Source: Anaeramoeba ignava (lineage: Eukaryota; Metamonada; Anaeramoebidae). From it: a stretch of DNA of 64,000 nt. Made by a program: the position numbers and the translations under genes. The notes below the pieces were generated by a model, which was given only the letters and a program-made list of their open reading frames with translations, did no database searches and was not told the origin of the DNA. The stretch is from positions 1 through 64,000 of the forward strand of contig JAPDFW010000140.1 in the NCBI GenBank assembly GCA_028826165.1. The letters are read 5' to 3'. Each line of letters opens with the position of its first letter. Within the stretch, counting starts at the first letter, position 1. Below, in pieces: positions 24,878 to 35,759 of the stretch.

Positions 24878-26549
24878 TTAAATTTTTAATTGATCTTCTA
24901 AAGACATTAATGATGAAAATTTTGCTTGTTTATTTGTAAAAATTGCTATTTTTCCATCAGGCATTTTATCAATAATTGTTAATTCTAAAAGAAACAAAAA
25001 AAAAAGATTTGAATTTAATTTTTTTCTTTGAAAAAAGAATAAGAATTTACTTTGTTTTGTATTAGGAGAACCAATAGGAATAACCTAAAAAAAAATAAAT
25101 CAAGAAGAAAAAAAAAGTGGAACAAAAAATTTTTCAATTAAAAAAAGTGGAACAAAAAAAAAATTAGATTAAATTAAATATTATTTACCATTCTTCCATA
25201 TGGTTTTAATTGGAGTAAAATATTTTCAGGTATTTTTTCACATGCTCCTCCAACTAGAATTGCATCATATGGTTCAAAATCTGGTAAACCTTCAAATCCA
25301 TCTTTTTCAAAAACTTCAAAAACCCCTTTTTTATATAATTCGGGTTGATCTTTTTCTAATGCTTTTTTACTTTCTTCTACAAGTTCAGGAACATGTTCAA
25401 CTCCATAAACTTTTCCTTTTGGTCCGATAATTGTTCCACTTTTTATTTTTGAATTTCAAAATTTAATTTTGATTTCAAAATGAATTTTAATTTTAATTTT
25501 AATTTTATAAATGAATTTTAATTTTAATTTCAATTTCAAAATTTTTAATTTCAAAATTTTTAATTTCAATTTTAATTTCAATTTTAATTTCATTTTTAAT
25601 TTCATAAATGGATTTCAAAATGAATTTTGATTTTAATTTTAATTTTAATTTTAGTTTTAATTTTATAAATGAATTTTAATTTTGATTTTTATTTTAATTT
25701 CAATTTTAATTTCAATTTTAATTTTAATTTTAATTTTAATTTTAATTTTAATTTTAATTTTAATTTTAATTTTAATTTTAATTTTAATTTTAATTTTAAT
25801 TTTAATTTCAATTTTAATTTCAATTTTAATTTCATTTTTAATTTCATAAATGGATTTCAAAATGAATTTTAATTTTGATTTTAATTTTAATTTTAATTTT
25901 AATTTTAATTTTAATTTTATAAATGAATTTTAATTTTAATTTTAATTTTAATTTCAATTTTAACTTATAAATGAATTTTAATTTTAATTTTAATTTTAAT
26001 TTTAATTTCATTTTTAATTTCATAAATGGATTTCAAAATGAATTTTAATTTAAATTTTAAATTTCAATTTTAATTTCAAAATGAATTTAAATTTCAAAAT
26101 GAATTTTAATTTTAATTTTAATTTTAATTTTAATTTTAATTTTAATTTTAATTTCAATTTCAAAATGAATTTTGATTTTAATTTTAATTTTAATTTTAAT
26201 TTTAATTTTAATTTTAATTTCAATTTCAAAATGAATTTCAAAATGAATTTCAAAATGAATTTTAATTAATAAATCACATGAGAGCCATTGAATAGCCTTT
26301 GCCAGAACCAATATCTAAAACTTTACTTCCTGGAAATAACTTTGGAAAAAGTAAAGAAAGATAAATAGCATAAATTTGAGGAGATGAAATAACAGCACCA
26401 AATCCAAGAGAAAGTGGTTCATTTTGATAAACCATTTCAGAATTTGGATCATTCACAAAATTCTTGCGATCTACAACTTCAAATGCTTCTGCAATTCTTT
26501 CATATGTAATAATTTTCTTTTGAATAAAATGATTTATTAAATTTTGCAT
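24878..26549 (-). CDS. PCMT1: Protein-L-isoaspartate O-methyltransferase
   Basis: Exons 26549-26278, 25438-25189, 25084-25051 and 24984-24878 total 663 nt and 220 aa, typical for the family. The enzyme uses S-adenosylmethionine to methylate L-isoaspartyl residues in damaged proteins in the cytosol. Visible family landmarks, in order, are VDRKNFV, GFGAVISSPQIYA, the SAM-binding loop VLDIGSGKGYSMAL, then after the intron GKVYGVEHVPELVE, and YDAILVGGACEKIPE followed by LKPYGRM|VIPIGS across the 25085-25188 intron. The first intron (837 bp) is filled with AATTTT repeat. The start codon is only 81 bp from that of the divergent RCC1-BTB gene. Confidence 0.95.
25439..26277. repeat. PCMT-gene intron of AATTTT and ATGAATTTC units
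   Basis: The intron consists of AATTTT hexamers and repeated TTTCAAAATGAATTT and TTATAAATGAATTTT blocks. Phe/Asn and Lys/Ile open frames inside it are repeat artefacts. Confidence 0.8.
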
Positions 26550-26630
26550 TTGAAAAAAAATTTAAATTGAAAAAAATGAAAATTGAAAAAAATGAAAAAT
26601 TTAAATTCATTTTTTTTTACTTTTCAAAAA
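26550..26630. promoter_or_regulatory. 81-bp bidirectional promoter (PCMT / RCC1-BTB)
   Basis: The two start codons are separated by 81 bp that contain TTTTCATTTTTTTC-type elements on the minus strand and a T9 run on the plus strand. Both 5' UTRs and core promoters must fit in or overlap this space. Confidence 0.55.
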
Positions 26631-28445
26631 ATGAATGATTGCTTATTTTTTGGTGAAAATCTATTTCTTTTTATAACTCAAAAACAAATTATAAAAAAAC
26701 CAATTCAATTTAAATTTGAAAATTCAATTCTATTTAAATTTGAAAAACAAAAACAATTTAAATTTCAAAATGAAAATGAAAATGAAAATGAAAATGAAAA
26801 TGAAAATGAAAATGAAAAACAAATTAAACAAATTTCTTCTTCAAGTTATTCAACAATTTTCCTTTTTAAAAATGGAAAAGCAATAGAATGTTCAAAAATA
26901 AATACTGAAAAAATCCAAATTGAAGAAAATATTCAAAAAGTAACTGTTGGTTATCAAAATGAAGCTATTTTAACAATAGAAGGAAATGTATTTGCCAAAG
27001 GATATGATATTAATCCAAATAAATCAAAAGAATTTATCAATATTTCATCATTAATTGAAGATACAAATGATAGAATAATTCAAGATATTATTTCTGGAAA
27101 AAATTCAATTTACTTATTAACTTCAAATCAAAATGTTTATGGAATTGGTTCAAATCAATATTGTCAACTTGGTTTTGATTCTGAAACACTTAAAAAAACA
27201 GAAAAACCAATTTTAATGATGAAAAATGTTTCTAAAATATTTTCAGGAACTACCTCCAATTCTGTTATTCTTTTGAATTCAAATCAAGAATTATTTGGAT
27301 GTGGCAATAATGGTTTTGGTCAACTTGGATTAGGAGAATCAAGAAAAGAAAAAGAAATCAATAAATTAACTAAAATCCAAAATATTCCAAAAGGCAAAAT
27401 AATTGATATTCAAATGGGTGATTTACATTCAATAATGTTTATTGAAAATCAAAATGAAAATCCAAAAAGAAAACTTTATTCAACTGGAGATTATCTATAT
27501 AATGGACTTGGCAAACAATCAAAAAAATTTACTGAAATCAAATCATCTTTATTTGGAAATGATGATATTATTGTTGAATTTTCTGTTGGAAGATATCATA
27601 CATTGATTTTAACTTCTAATTCAAAATTAATTGGTTTTGGAAGAAATTTTTATAGTGAATTAGGAACTGGAAACTTTAATAATCATTTATTTCCAATTCA
27701 AATTGAACTTCCAGAATTAAGATTTAATGAAGATATTTCCAATTATCACATTTATTGTGGAGAATGTACCTCATTTCTTTATTATTCTCCTCCTTATTTT
27801 TCCAATCTTGAAGAAGATTTGATAAAACTATTTGAAAGAAAAGAATTTTGTAATATTTCATTTAAAACCGAAAATGGAGAAATAATTGAAGCTCATAAAT
27901 TAATATTGAAATATAGATTAAATCAAAATGAAAATCAAATTGAAAAACTTCAAGAAATTATTTCAAAAAAATCAATTAAAGAATCAAATCAAATATTTGA
28001 AATGATTTATTCAAACAGAATAATAAATCCAATATTATATTCTGAAATTAAAGAAATTATAAATTCAAATGAAAAAATAGAAGAAACAATGAAAAGAATT
28101 TATTTAAATGAAAATGAAAAAGATTTTATAATTGAAAGAAAAGAAAAACAATATAAATTTCCAAAATTAATATTAATAATGAGAAGTGAATTATATCGAG
28201 GAATGTTTTTATCTGTAACAGAAGATAAATCTAATAAAGTTACAGATTATAGTGAATTAAGTGATAAATCATTTCAAATATTTGAATATTGGATTTATTC
28301 AAATCAAATTAAAAATGAAATTGAAATTACACAAGAAATAATTGATGAAATTCAAATTGGAATTGATTATTTTCAATTAAATCAAACAAATCCAAATTTA
28401 TTTGATTTATTAATTAATAAATTTAATAATCAAAATCAAAATTAA
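26631..28445 (+). CDS. RCC1-repeat protein with two BTB-like domains (paralog A)
   Basis: This 604-aa single exon starts at ATG 26631; an upstream in-frame ATG at 26583 lies in the promoter and lacks counterpart in the paralog. RCC1 propeller blades show as VYGIGSNQYCQLG, ELFGCGNNGFGQLGLGE and KLIGFGRNFYSELGTGN. A half BTB (FCNISFKTENGEIIEAHKL) and a better conserved BTB core (KFPKLILIMRSELYRGMF, then EYWIYS) follow. A short Glu/Asn microsatellite lies near residue 50. RCC1-BTB proteins are typically Cul3 adaptors or Ran/Rab-like regulators; the target is unknown. The protein lacks the C-terminal CaaX box found in the paralog at 33284 and ends NQNQN. Confidence 0.85.
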   Translation: MNDCLFFGENLFLFITQKQIIKKPIQFKFENSILFKFEKQKQFKFQNENENENENENENENEKQIKQISSSSYSTIFLFKNGKAIECSKINTEKIQIEENIQKVTVGYQNEAILTIEGNVFAKGYDINPNKSKEFINISSLIEDTNDRIIQDIISGKNSIYLLTSNQNVYGIGSNQYCQLGFDSETLKKTEKPILMMKNVSKIFSGTTSNSVILLNSNQELFGCGNNGFGQLGLGESRKEKEINKLTKIQNIPKGKIIDIQMGDLHSIMFIENQNENPKRKLYSTGDYLYNGLGKQSKKFTEIKSSLFGNDDIIVEFSVGRYHTLILTSNSKLIGFGRNFYSELGTGNFNNHLFPIQIELPELRFNEDISNYHIYCGECTSFLYYSPPYFSNLEEDLIKLFERKEFCNISFKTENGEIIEAHKLILKYRLNQNENQIEKLQEIISKKSIKESNQIFEMIYSNRIINPILYSEIKEIINSNEKIEETMKRIYLNENEKDFIIERKEKQYKFPKLILIMRSELYRGMFLSVTEDKSNKVTDYSELSDKSFQIFEYWIYSNQIKNEIEITQEIIDEIQIGIDYFQLNQTNPNLFDLLINKFNNQNQN

Positions 28446-28454
28446 AATAAAAAG

Positions 28455-29310
28455 AACAAAAATAAATTTAATATTTAATTTATAAATTAATTTAAAAATA
28501 TAATTTAATATTTAATTTTATTATTAAAATAATAATTTAATGTTTTAGATTTAAATATTTTATTATTTAAATATTTAACATATAAATATAAAAAATGAGA
28601 ATAGATTTAATTTAATATTTAATTTATAAATTAATTTAAAAATATAATTTAATATTTAATTTTATGTTTAAAATAATAATTTAATTGTTTTAGATTTAAA
28701 TATTTTATTATTTAAATATTTAACATATAAATATAAAAAATAAGGAATAGATTTAATTTAATATTTAATTTATAAATTAATTTAAAAATATAATTTAATA
28801 TTTAATTTTATGTTTAAAATAATAATTTATTGTTTTTAGATTTAAATATTTTATTATTTAAATATTTAACATATAAATATAAAAATGAAAATAGATTTAA
28901 TTTAATATCTAATTTATAAATTAATTTAAAAATATAATTTAATATTTAATTTTATTATTAAAATAATAATTTAATGTTTTAGATTTAAATATTTTATTAT
29001 TTAAATATTTAACATATAAATATAAAAAATGAGAATAGATTTAATTTATAAATATTTAATTTTAAATTTAAATTTAATATTTAAAAATATAAGTAATAAT
29101 TTATTTTTAATTTTATGTTTAAAAATAAAGAATAATTTAAATTTTAAATTTAAATATTTTATTATTTAAATGTTTTAGAACATATAAATATATAAAAATA
29201 AAAATAAGAATATTTAATTTAATATTTAATTTATAAATTAATTTAAAAATATAATTTAATATTTAATTTTATTATTAAAATAATAATTTATTGTTTTAGA
29301 TTTAAATATT
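28455..29310. repeat. 143-146 bp satellite, about five to six copies
   Basis: AACATATAAATATAAAAA recurs at 28577, 28722, 28868 and 29011, and a diverged copy follows. The period is 143-146 bp. Sequence is unrelated to the array at 22530. Confidence 0.88.
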
Positions 29311-29712
29311 TTATTATTTAAAAATATTTTTGAAAATTGATTTTTTGAAATTAAAATTTTATCTTTTTGAATTAAATTGAATTAATATTAATTTGGAAAT
29401 TTGTTTTAAAATTTAAATTTATTAATAATTTTTAAATTCCAAAAAAAAATTAAATTAAAAATTAAATTAAAATAATTTTCCTTTTTTTTAATAATAAAAA
29501 TAATAAAAATAATAATAATTTATTAATAAATTAATTTAAAATAATAAATTAAAAAGAAAATTAAATTAATTATTAATTTAAATTTATTCTTATTTTTATA
29601 TTTTTATTTATTTTTCAAAATCCACTTTTTATTTATTTTTAAATTTTTTTTTCATTTTTCCTTTTTAAAACAAAAACAAAAACAAAAACAAAAACAAAAA
29701 CACAAAAACAAA

Positions 29713-31346
29713 ATGGATAATAATAATAATAACAACCAAATTGAAAATGCAAATCAAAATGAAAATGAAAATGAAATGAAAAATTTAGAAAAAAAAGTAA
29801 CAAAAAATTTAATTAAAAATTATTCAAACCTTTTAAATGGAAATTCATTTAAAGATTTTTCAATTTTTGTTGAGAATAAATCAAATCCTTTTGAAATTAA
29901 AGTTCATAAATCAATTTTATCTTCAAGATCTCCTTTTTAATGAATCATTAAGGCAAGAATCTCTTTCTATTTCTTTTAAATCAATTTAATAAAAAGAAAT
30001 GGAATCAATTTTGAGTTATATTTATTATGGAAATATTTCTTTTGAGAATCAAGAAAATCTTATCCAATTATTGGAATTTCAATTTATTTTAAATTAAATT
30101 TATTGAAAGAAATTATTCAAAAAAAATTTCAAATTCAATTAATTATTCAAATTTTTTCCAATTTTTATTCCAAAATCGAAATTTAAATTCAAATGAAATT
30201 GAAATAAAATGTTTTGAATTAATAAATCAAAATTTTTCCCAAATTCAAAATAATGAGAATTTATTCAATTTAACTAAAGAAGAAATTATCAAATTTATTC
30301 AATTTAAACAAGAAAAAAAAGAAATTTTTCAATTTGATTTTTTTCAATTTTTAAATAATTGGATTGAAAAAAGAAATCAAAGATTAAAAGGAAAAGAAAA
30401 AGAAAAAGAAAAAGAAAAGGGAATTGAAAAGAAAAGATTATTTCATTCTTTTTTTTCATTATTTGATAAAGATTCAATTTCAAAACAAGATTTTGATAAA
30501 TTAAAACAATTTGATTTTTTTCCTAAATCTTTTTTAGTTGATATTCAAAACAAAGTTATTCAAGATAATCAAAAAGAAATTGAAAAGAAAGAGAAAGAAA
30601 ATCAACAAATGAAAATTGAAATTGAAGAGAAATGGAAGAAAGAAGTTGAAGATAAAAACAAAGAAATTGAAGATAAATGGAAGAAAGAAATTGAAGAGAA
30701 ATGGAAGAAAGAAGTTGAAGATATGAAACCTATTTTTGATAAATATCGAGATCAATACCAAAAAGATTTGGAATATGAAAAGAAAATGAAGGAATTACAA
30801 AAGATTTTTAGTGATTCAGAAATTGTTCAAGATATTGAATATGTTAAGAAATTACAAGAATGGATAAATGATAATGATTTTTTTTCTAAAATGAAAAAAG
30901 GATTTTCAGCAAAAAGAGATGGATTTAATTCTCAAAATTGGCATAAAGCAGTTGATGGGAAAGGAAAAACATTAGTTATTATCAAAACAAAAGATAATTT
31001 TATTTTTGGAGGTTTTACTCAAGTTGGATTTAAATCAGGAAATCCAGGATACATTAATGATTCAAATGCATTTATTTTTTCATTAAGAAATGATAAAGGA
31101 GATAGAATTCCTGCAAAATTTACATATAAACAAAGTTCTGCAATTTATTCTTATTTAAGTTGTGGTCCACAATTTGGTAATGGTGATTTTGGTTTATCTT
31201 CTAATTTACAACCTGGTTATTCAAATATTGGTTGTAGTTATAATCTACCTAATGGAATTACTCAAGGAACAGATTCAGGTAAAAGTTATTTAGCTGGTTC
31301 TTATGATAAATGGGTTGTTGATGAACTTGAATCTTATTTCATTTAA
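29713..31346 (+). pseudogene. BTB-BACK-coiled-coil-TLDc gene, disrupted
   Basis: ATG 29713 opens an Asn-rich leader and a BTB domain (NSFKDFSIFVENKS, VHKSILSSRSPF) that hits a stop at 29938. Shifting by one base continues the BTB as NESLRQESLSISF, then two adjacent stops (near 29988) precede KEMESILSYIYYGN. Further breaks occur to about 30340. From about 30350 the frame is clean: a Lys/Glu coiled coil (30540-30800) and a TLDc domain, with FSAKRDGFNSQNWHKAVDGK, FIFGGFTQVGF and a C-terminal WVVDELESYF. TLDc proteins are linked to V-ATPase and oxidative-stress protection; BTB-TLDc fusions occur in protists. In-frame stops, not only homopolymer slips, argue for decay. Confidence 0.75.
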
Positions 31347-32140
31347 AAATTAATTAATAATAAGAAAATCAAACTTTTTTTTTTTAATTTTTTTTTTCAA
31401 AATTTAATTCAATTTTAATTTACTTTTAATCAAATTAATTTCTTTAAAATAATAAATAAGAAACAAATTTAATTTTAAATAATTTAATTTTAATTTAAAA
31501 TATTTATTAAAAATTTAATTAATAAAAAATAATCCAAAAAAAAAAATAATAAATTTTAAAAAATTGAATATTTTTAATATAATAAATAAAAATAAAAATT
31601 GAAAATAGAAATTAATAATAATTAAATTTAAATTCATTAATTAAAATATTAAAATAAAAATCAAATAAAAATTTATTATTAATTAATATTTAAATATTAA
31701 TAAATTATAATCAAAAATCAAAAATAGAATAATTAGTAAATTATTTTTTTTAGAAAGTTTATCTTATTCAATCATGTTAAATTCAATTTATTTAAAATTT
31801 TTAATTTTTAATTTTATTTTTAATATATTTTATTATAATTAAAATTGGAATAATAAATAATTAAAAATATTAATTTAATAAATAAAAATATTATATCAAA
31901 TTAAAAATAAAATAAATTTAAATTAAATTATTATTAAATATTATTAAAATTAAATATTTATATTTATTAAAATATTTATTCCACTTTTTAATATATTTTA
32001 TTATAATTAAAATTAGAATAATAAATAATTAAAAATATTAATATAATAAATAAAAATATTATATGAAATTAAAATAAAATAAATTTAAATTAAATTATTG
32101 TTAAATATTATTAAAATTAAACATATATCTTTATTAAAAT
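31347..32140. other. AT-rich spacer with two copies of a ~168-bp repeat
   Basis: TAATATATTTTATTATAATT occurs at 31821 and 31989 with similar downstream sequence. No gene is seen. Confidence 0.5.
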
Positions 32141-32149
32141 ATTTCAATT

Positions 32150-32582
32150 CTCTTTTCAATTTTATTAAATTATTGAGAATAATTTTATATTAATTTAAAT
32201 AAAAGAAATATTAATAAAATATATAAAATATAATTAATTTTAAATTTAATTATTTAATATTCTTTATTCCATTTTTGAAATAAATTAATGAAGATATTTT
32301 ATTAATTTTATTAAATTATTGAGAATAATTTTATATTAATTTAAATAAAGAAATATTAATAAAATATATAAAATAGAATTAATTTTAAATTTAATTATTT
32401 AATATTCTTTATTTCATTTTTGAAATAAATTAATGAAAATATTTTATTAATTTTATTAAATTATTGAGAATAATTTTATATTAATTTAAATAAAGAAATA
32501 TTAATAAAATATATAAAATATAATTAATTTTAAATTTAATTATTTAATATTCTTTATTCCATTTTTGAAATAAATTAATTAA
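32150..32582. repeat. 145-146 bp satellite, about three copies
   Basis: ATTGAGAATAATTTTATATT recurs at 32172, 32318 and 32463. The array ends abruptly where the truncated RCC1-BTB copy begins. Confidence 0.88.
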
Positions 32583-32962
32583 AAGATTTTATTATTGAAA
32601 GAAAAGAAAAACAATATAAATTTCCAAAATTAATATTAATAATGAGAAGTGAATTATATCGAGGAATGTTTTTATCTGTAACAGAAGATACTTCTAATAA
32701 AGTTACAGATTATAGTGAATTAAGTAATAAATCATTTCAAATATTTGAATATTGGATTTATTCAAATCAAATTAAAAATGAAATTGAAATTACACAAGAA
32801 ATAATTAATGAAATCCAAATTGGAATTGATTATTTTCAATTAAATCAAACAAATCCAAATTTATTTGATTTATTAATTAAAAAATTTAATATTCAAAATC
32901 AAATCCAAATTGAAAATCAAAATCAAAATCAAAAATCATCTGAAAAATGTTCCATTTTTTAA
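32583..32962 (+). pseudogene. 5'-truncated duplicate of the RCC1-BTB C-terminus
   Basis: The frame from KDFIIERKEKQ through the second BTB core to the stop is nearly identical to the end of the gene at 33284-35731, including the terminal KSSEKCSIF. The RCC1 blades and first BTB half are absent and satellite DNA directly precedes it. No promoter-like leader is present, so a functional product is unlikely, although MRSELYRGMF offers an internal ATG at 32642. Confidence 0.85.
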
Positions 32963-33230
32963 ATTTAAATTAAAATCAAAATCAAAATCAAAATTAAAAT
33001 CAAAATCAAAATCAAAATCAAAATCAAAATCAAAATCAAATTTAATAATCAAAATTAAAATCAAAATCAAAATTAAAATTAAAATCAAAATCAAAATCAA
33101 AATTAAAATTAAAATTAAAATCAAAATCAAAATTAAAATTCAAATCAAAATTCAAAATCAAAATTCAAATCAAAATTAAAATTAAAATTAAAATCAAAAT
33201 CAAAATCAAAATTCAAATCAAAATTCCAAA
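32963..33230. repeat. (AAAATC/AAAATT)n tract
   Basis: This hexamer tract lies between the truncated copy and the start of the full RCC1-BTB gene. Lys/Ser and Ile/Leu open frames here are artefacts. Confidence 0.8.
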
Positions 33231-33283
33231 AAAAACGTTTTTTTCATTTTTTTTTCATCATTTTTTGATTTTTTTTTGAACAA

Positions 33284-35731
33284 ATGAATTCAAATTCAAA
33301 TTCAAAATCAAATTCAACTTCAAATTCAACTCCAAATCAAATGAATGAAATTTTCTTTTTTGGTGATAACGTCTTTCGAATAATTTTAGAAAATGAACTT
33401 AGAATGATAACAAAACCAAGTCAATTTAAATTTGAAAATGAAAAACAAATTAAACAAATTTCAACAAGTTATGATTCAACAATTTTCCTTTTTGAAAATG
33501 GAAAAGCAATAGAATATTCAACCCGAAATTCAAAACAAAAACTTCATAAAATTGAAAATATTCAAAAAGTATCTGTTAGTGATGAAAATCAAGTCATTTT
33601 AACAACAGAAGGAAATGCATTTGCAAAAGGATATAAGATTAATTCAAATAATCCAAAAAAATTTATCAATATTTCATCATTAATTGAAGATACAAATGAT
33701 AGAATAATTGAAGATATTATTTGTGGATACACGATAGTTTATTTATTAACTTCAAATCAAAATGCTTATGGAATTGGATCAAATCACTTTTCACAACTTG
33801 GTTTAGATTCTAATACACTTTATAAAACAGAAAAACCAATTTTAATGATGAAAAATATTTCTAAAATATTTTCAGGAATTTGTTCTGAAAGTGTTTTTCT
33901 TTTGAATTCAAATCAAGAATTATTTGGATGTGGTGGTAATTTTAATGGGAAACTTGGATTAGGAGAAAGAAAACCTAAACATAAACCATTAGAACGCGAA
34001 ATCATTAAAGAACTAACCAAAATCCAAAATATTCCAAAAGGTAAAATAATTGATATCAAAATTGCAAATTATCATTCAATAATGTTGATTGAAGAAGAAA
34101 ATCAAAATCCAAAAAGAAAACTTTATTCAACTGGAAATTATCTTTATAATGGACTTGGCAAAAAGCAAGATATCTATAAATTTACTGAAATCAAATCAAC
34201 TTTATTTGAAAACGATGATAATATTCTTGATTTTTCTGTTGGTCAAACTCATACTTTGATTTTAACATTCAAAGGAAAACTGATAGGGTTTGGAAGTAAT
34301 TTTTCTGGTCAATTAGGAAATGGAAATAGAAAAGATCAAAGAATTCCAATTCAAATTGAACTTCCTAAATTAAGATTTAATGAAGATATTTCTAGTTATC
34401 ATATTTCTTGTGGAACAATTCATTCATTTCTTTATTATTCTCCTTTTCTTTCTCCTTTTTCTAATCTTGAAGAAGATTTGATAAAACTATTTAGAAGAAA
34501 AGAATTTTGTGATATTTCATTTAAAACAAAAAATGGAGAAATTATTGAAGCTCATAAATTAATATTGAAATATAGATTAAATCAAAACCAAAATCAAAAT
34601 CAAAATCAAATTCAAAACCAAAATAATCAAAATCAAAATAATCAAAATCAAAATAATCAAAATCAAAATAATCAAAATCAAAATCAAAATCAAATTCAAA
34701 TTCAAAATCAAAATAATCAAAATCAAAATCAAAATCAAAATCAAAATCAAAATCAAAATCAAAATCAAAATCAAAATCAAAATCAAAATCAAAATCAAAA
34801 TCAAAATCAAAATCAAAATCAAAATCAAAATCAAAATAATCAAAATAATCAAAATAATCAAAATAATCAAAATCAAAATAATCAAAATCAAATTCGAAAT
34901 CAAAATCAAAATCAAATTCAAAATAATCAAAATCAAAATCAAATTCAAAATGAAAATAATCAAAATCAAAATCAAAATCAAAATGAAAATCAAATTGAAA
35001 ATCAAAATCAAAATCAAATTGAAAATCAAATTCAAAATCAAAATAATCAAAATAATCAAAATCAAAATCAAATTCAAAATCAAAATCAAAATCAAAATCA
35101 AAATCAAAATCAAAATCAAATTCAAATTCAAAATGAAAATAATCAAAATGAAATTCAAATTGAAAAACTTAAAGAAATTATTTCAAAAAAATCAATTAAA
35201 GAATCAAATCAAATATTTGAAATGATTTATTCAAACAGAATAATAAATCCAAAATTATATTCTGAAATTAAAGAAATTATAAATTCAAATGAGAAAATTG
35301 AAGAAACAATGAAAAGAATTTATTTAAATGAAAATGAAAAAGATTTTATAATTGAAAGAAAAGAAAAACAATATAAATTTCCCAAATTAATATTAATAAT
35401 GAGAAGTGAATTATATCGAGGAATGTTTTTATCTGTAACAGAAGATAAATCTAATAAAGTTACAGATTATAGTGAATTAAGTAATAAATCATTTCAAATA
35501 TTTGAATATTGGATTTATTCAAATCAAATCAAAAATGAAATTGAAATTACACAAGAAATAATTGATGAATTAGAAACAGGAATTGATTATTTTCAATTAA
35601 ATCAAACAAATCCAAATTTAATTGATTTATTAATTAATAAATTTAATATTCAAAATCAAATCCAAATTGAAAATCAAAATCAAAATCAAAATCAAAATCA
35701 AAAATCATCTGAAAAATGTTCCATTTTTTAA
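33284..35731 (+). CDS. RCC1-BTB protein with poly-Asn/Gln insert and C-terminal CaaX box (paralog B)
   Basis: This 815-aa single exon is close to the gene at 26631 along its whole length. RCC1 blades include AYGIGSNHFSQLG, ELFGCGGNFNGKLGLGE and KLIGFGSNFSGQLGNGN. The first BTB half (CDISFKTKNGEIIEAHKL) is separated from its following helices by about 190 residues of Asn/Gln encoded by CAAAAT repeats (34585-35150); paralog A has only a short NQNENQ there. The second BTB core, KFPKLILIMRSELYRGMF, is intact. The last four residues, CSIF, form a CaaX prenylation motif with Phe at X, usually read by geranylgeranyltransferase I. Membrane attachment is therefore predicted. Confidence 0.87.
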   Translation: MNSNSNSKSNSTSNSTPNQMNEIFFFGDNVFRIILENELRMITKPSQFKFENEKQIKQISTSYDSTIFLFENGKAIEYSTRNSKQKLHKIENIQKVSVSDENQVILTTEGNAFAKGYKINSNNPKKFINISSLIEDTNDRIIEDIICGYTIVYLLTSNQNAYGIGSNHFSQLGLDSNTLYKTEKPILMMKNISKIFSGICSESVFLLNSNQELFGCGGNFNGKLGLGERKPKHKPLEREIIKELTKIQNIPKGKIIDIKIANYHSIMLIEEENQNPKRKLYSTGNYLYNGLGKKQDIYKFTEIKSTLFENDDNILDFSVGQTHTLILTFKGKLIGFGSNFSGQLGNGNRKDQRIPIQIELPKLRFNEDISSYHISCGTIHSFLYYSPFLSPFSNLEEDLIKLFRRKEFCDISFKTKNGEIIEAHKLILKYRLNQNQNQNQNQIQNQNNQNQNNQNQNNQNQNNQNQNQNQIQIQNQNNQNQNQNQNQNQNQNQNQNQNQNQNQNQNQNQNQNQNQNQNNQNNQNNQNNQNQNNQNQIRNQNQNQIQNNQNQNQIQNENNQNQNQNQNENQIENQNQNQIENQIQNQNNQNNQNQNQIQNQNQNQNQNQNQNQIQIQNENNQNEIQIEKLKEIISKKSIKESNQIFEMIYSNRIINPKLYSEIKEIINSNEKIEETMKRIYLNENEKDFIIERKEKQYKFPKLILIMRSELYRGMFLSVTEDKSNKVTDYSELSNKSFQIFEYWIYSNQIKNEIEITQEIIDELETGIDYFQLNQTNPNLIDLLINKFNIQNQIQIENQNQNQNQNQKSSEKCSIF

Positions 35732-35759
35732 ATTTAAATTAAAATCCAACTCCAAAATA

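Noticed and set aside
32642-32962. Independent small BTB gene
   Set aside because: It lacks a leader and everything upstream of the second BTB core, and is a near-identical copy of the neighbouring gene's 3' end.
34577-35158. Minus-strand Ile/Leu open frame over the RCC1-BTB gene
   Set aside because: It is the antisense of the CAAAAT repeat within a conserved coding region.
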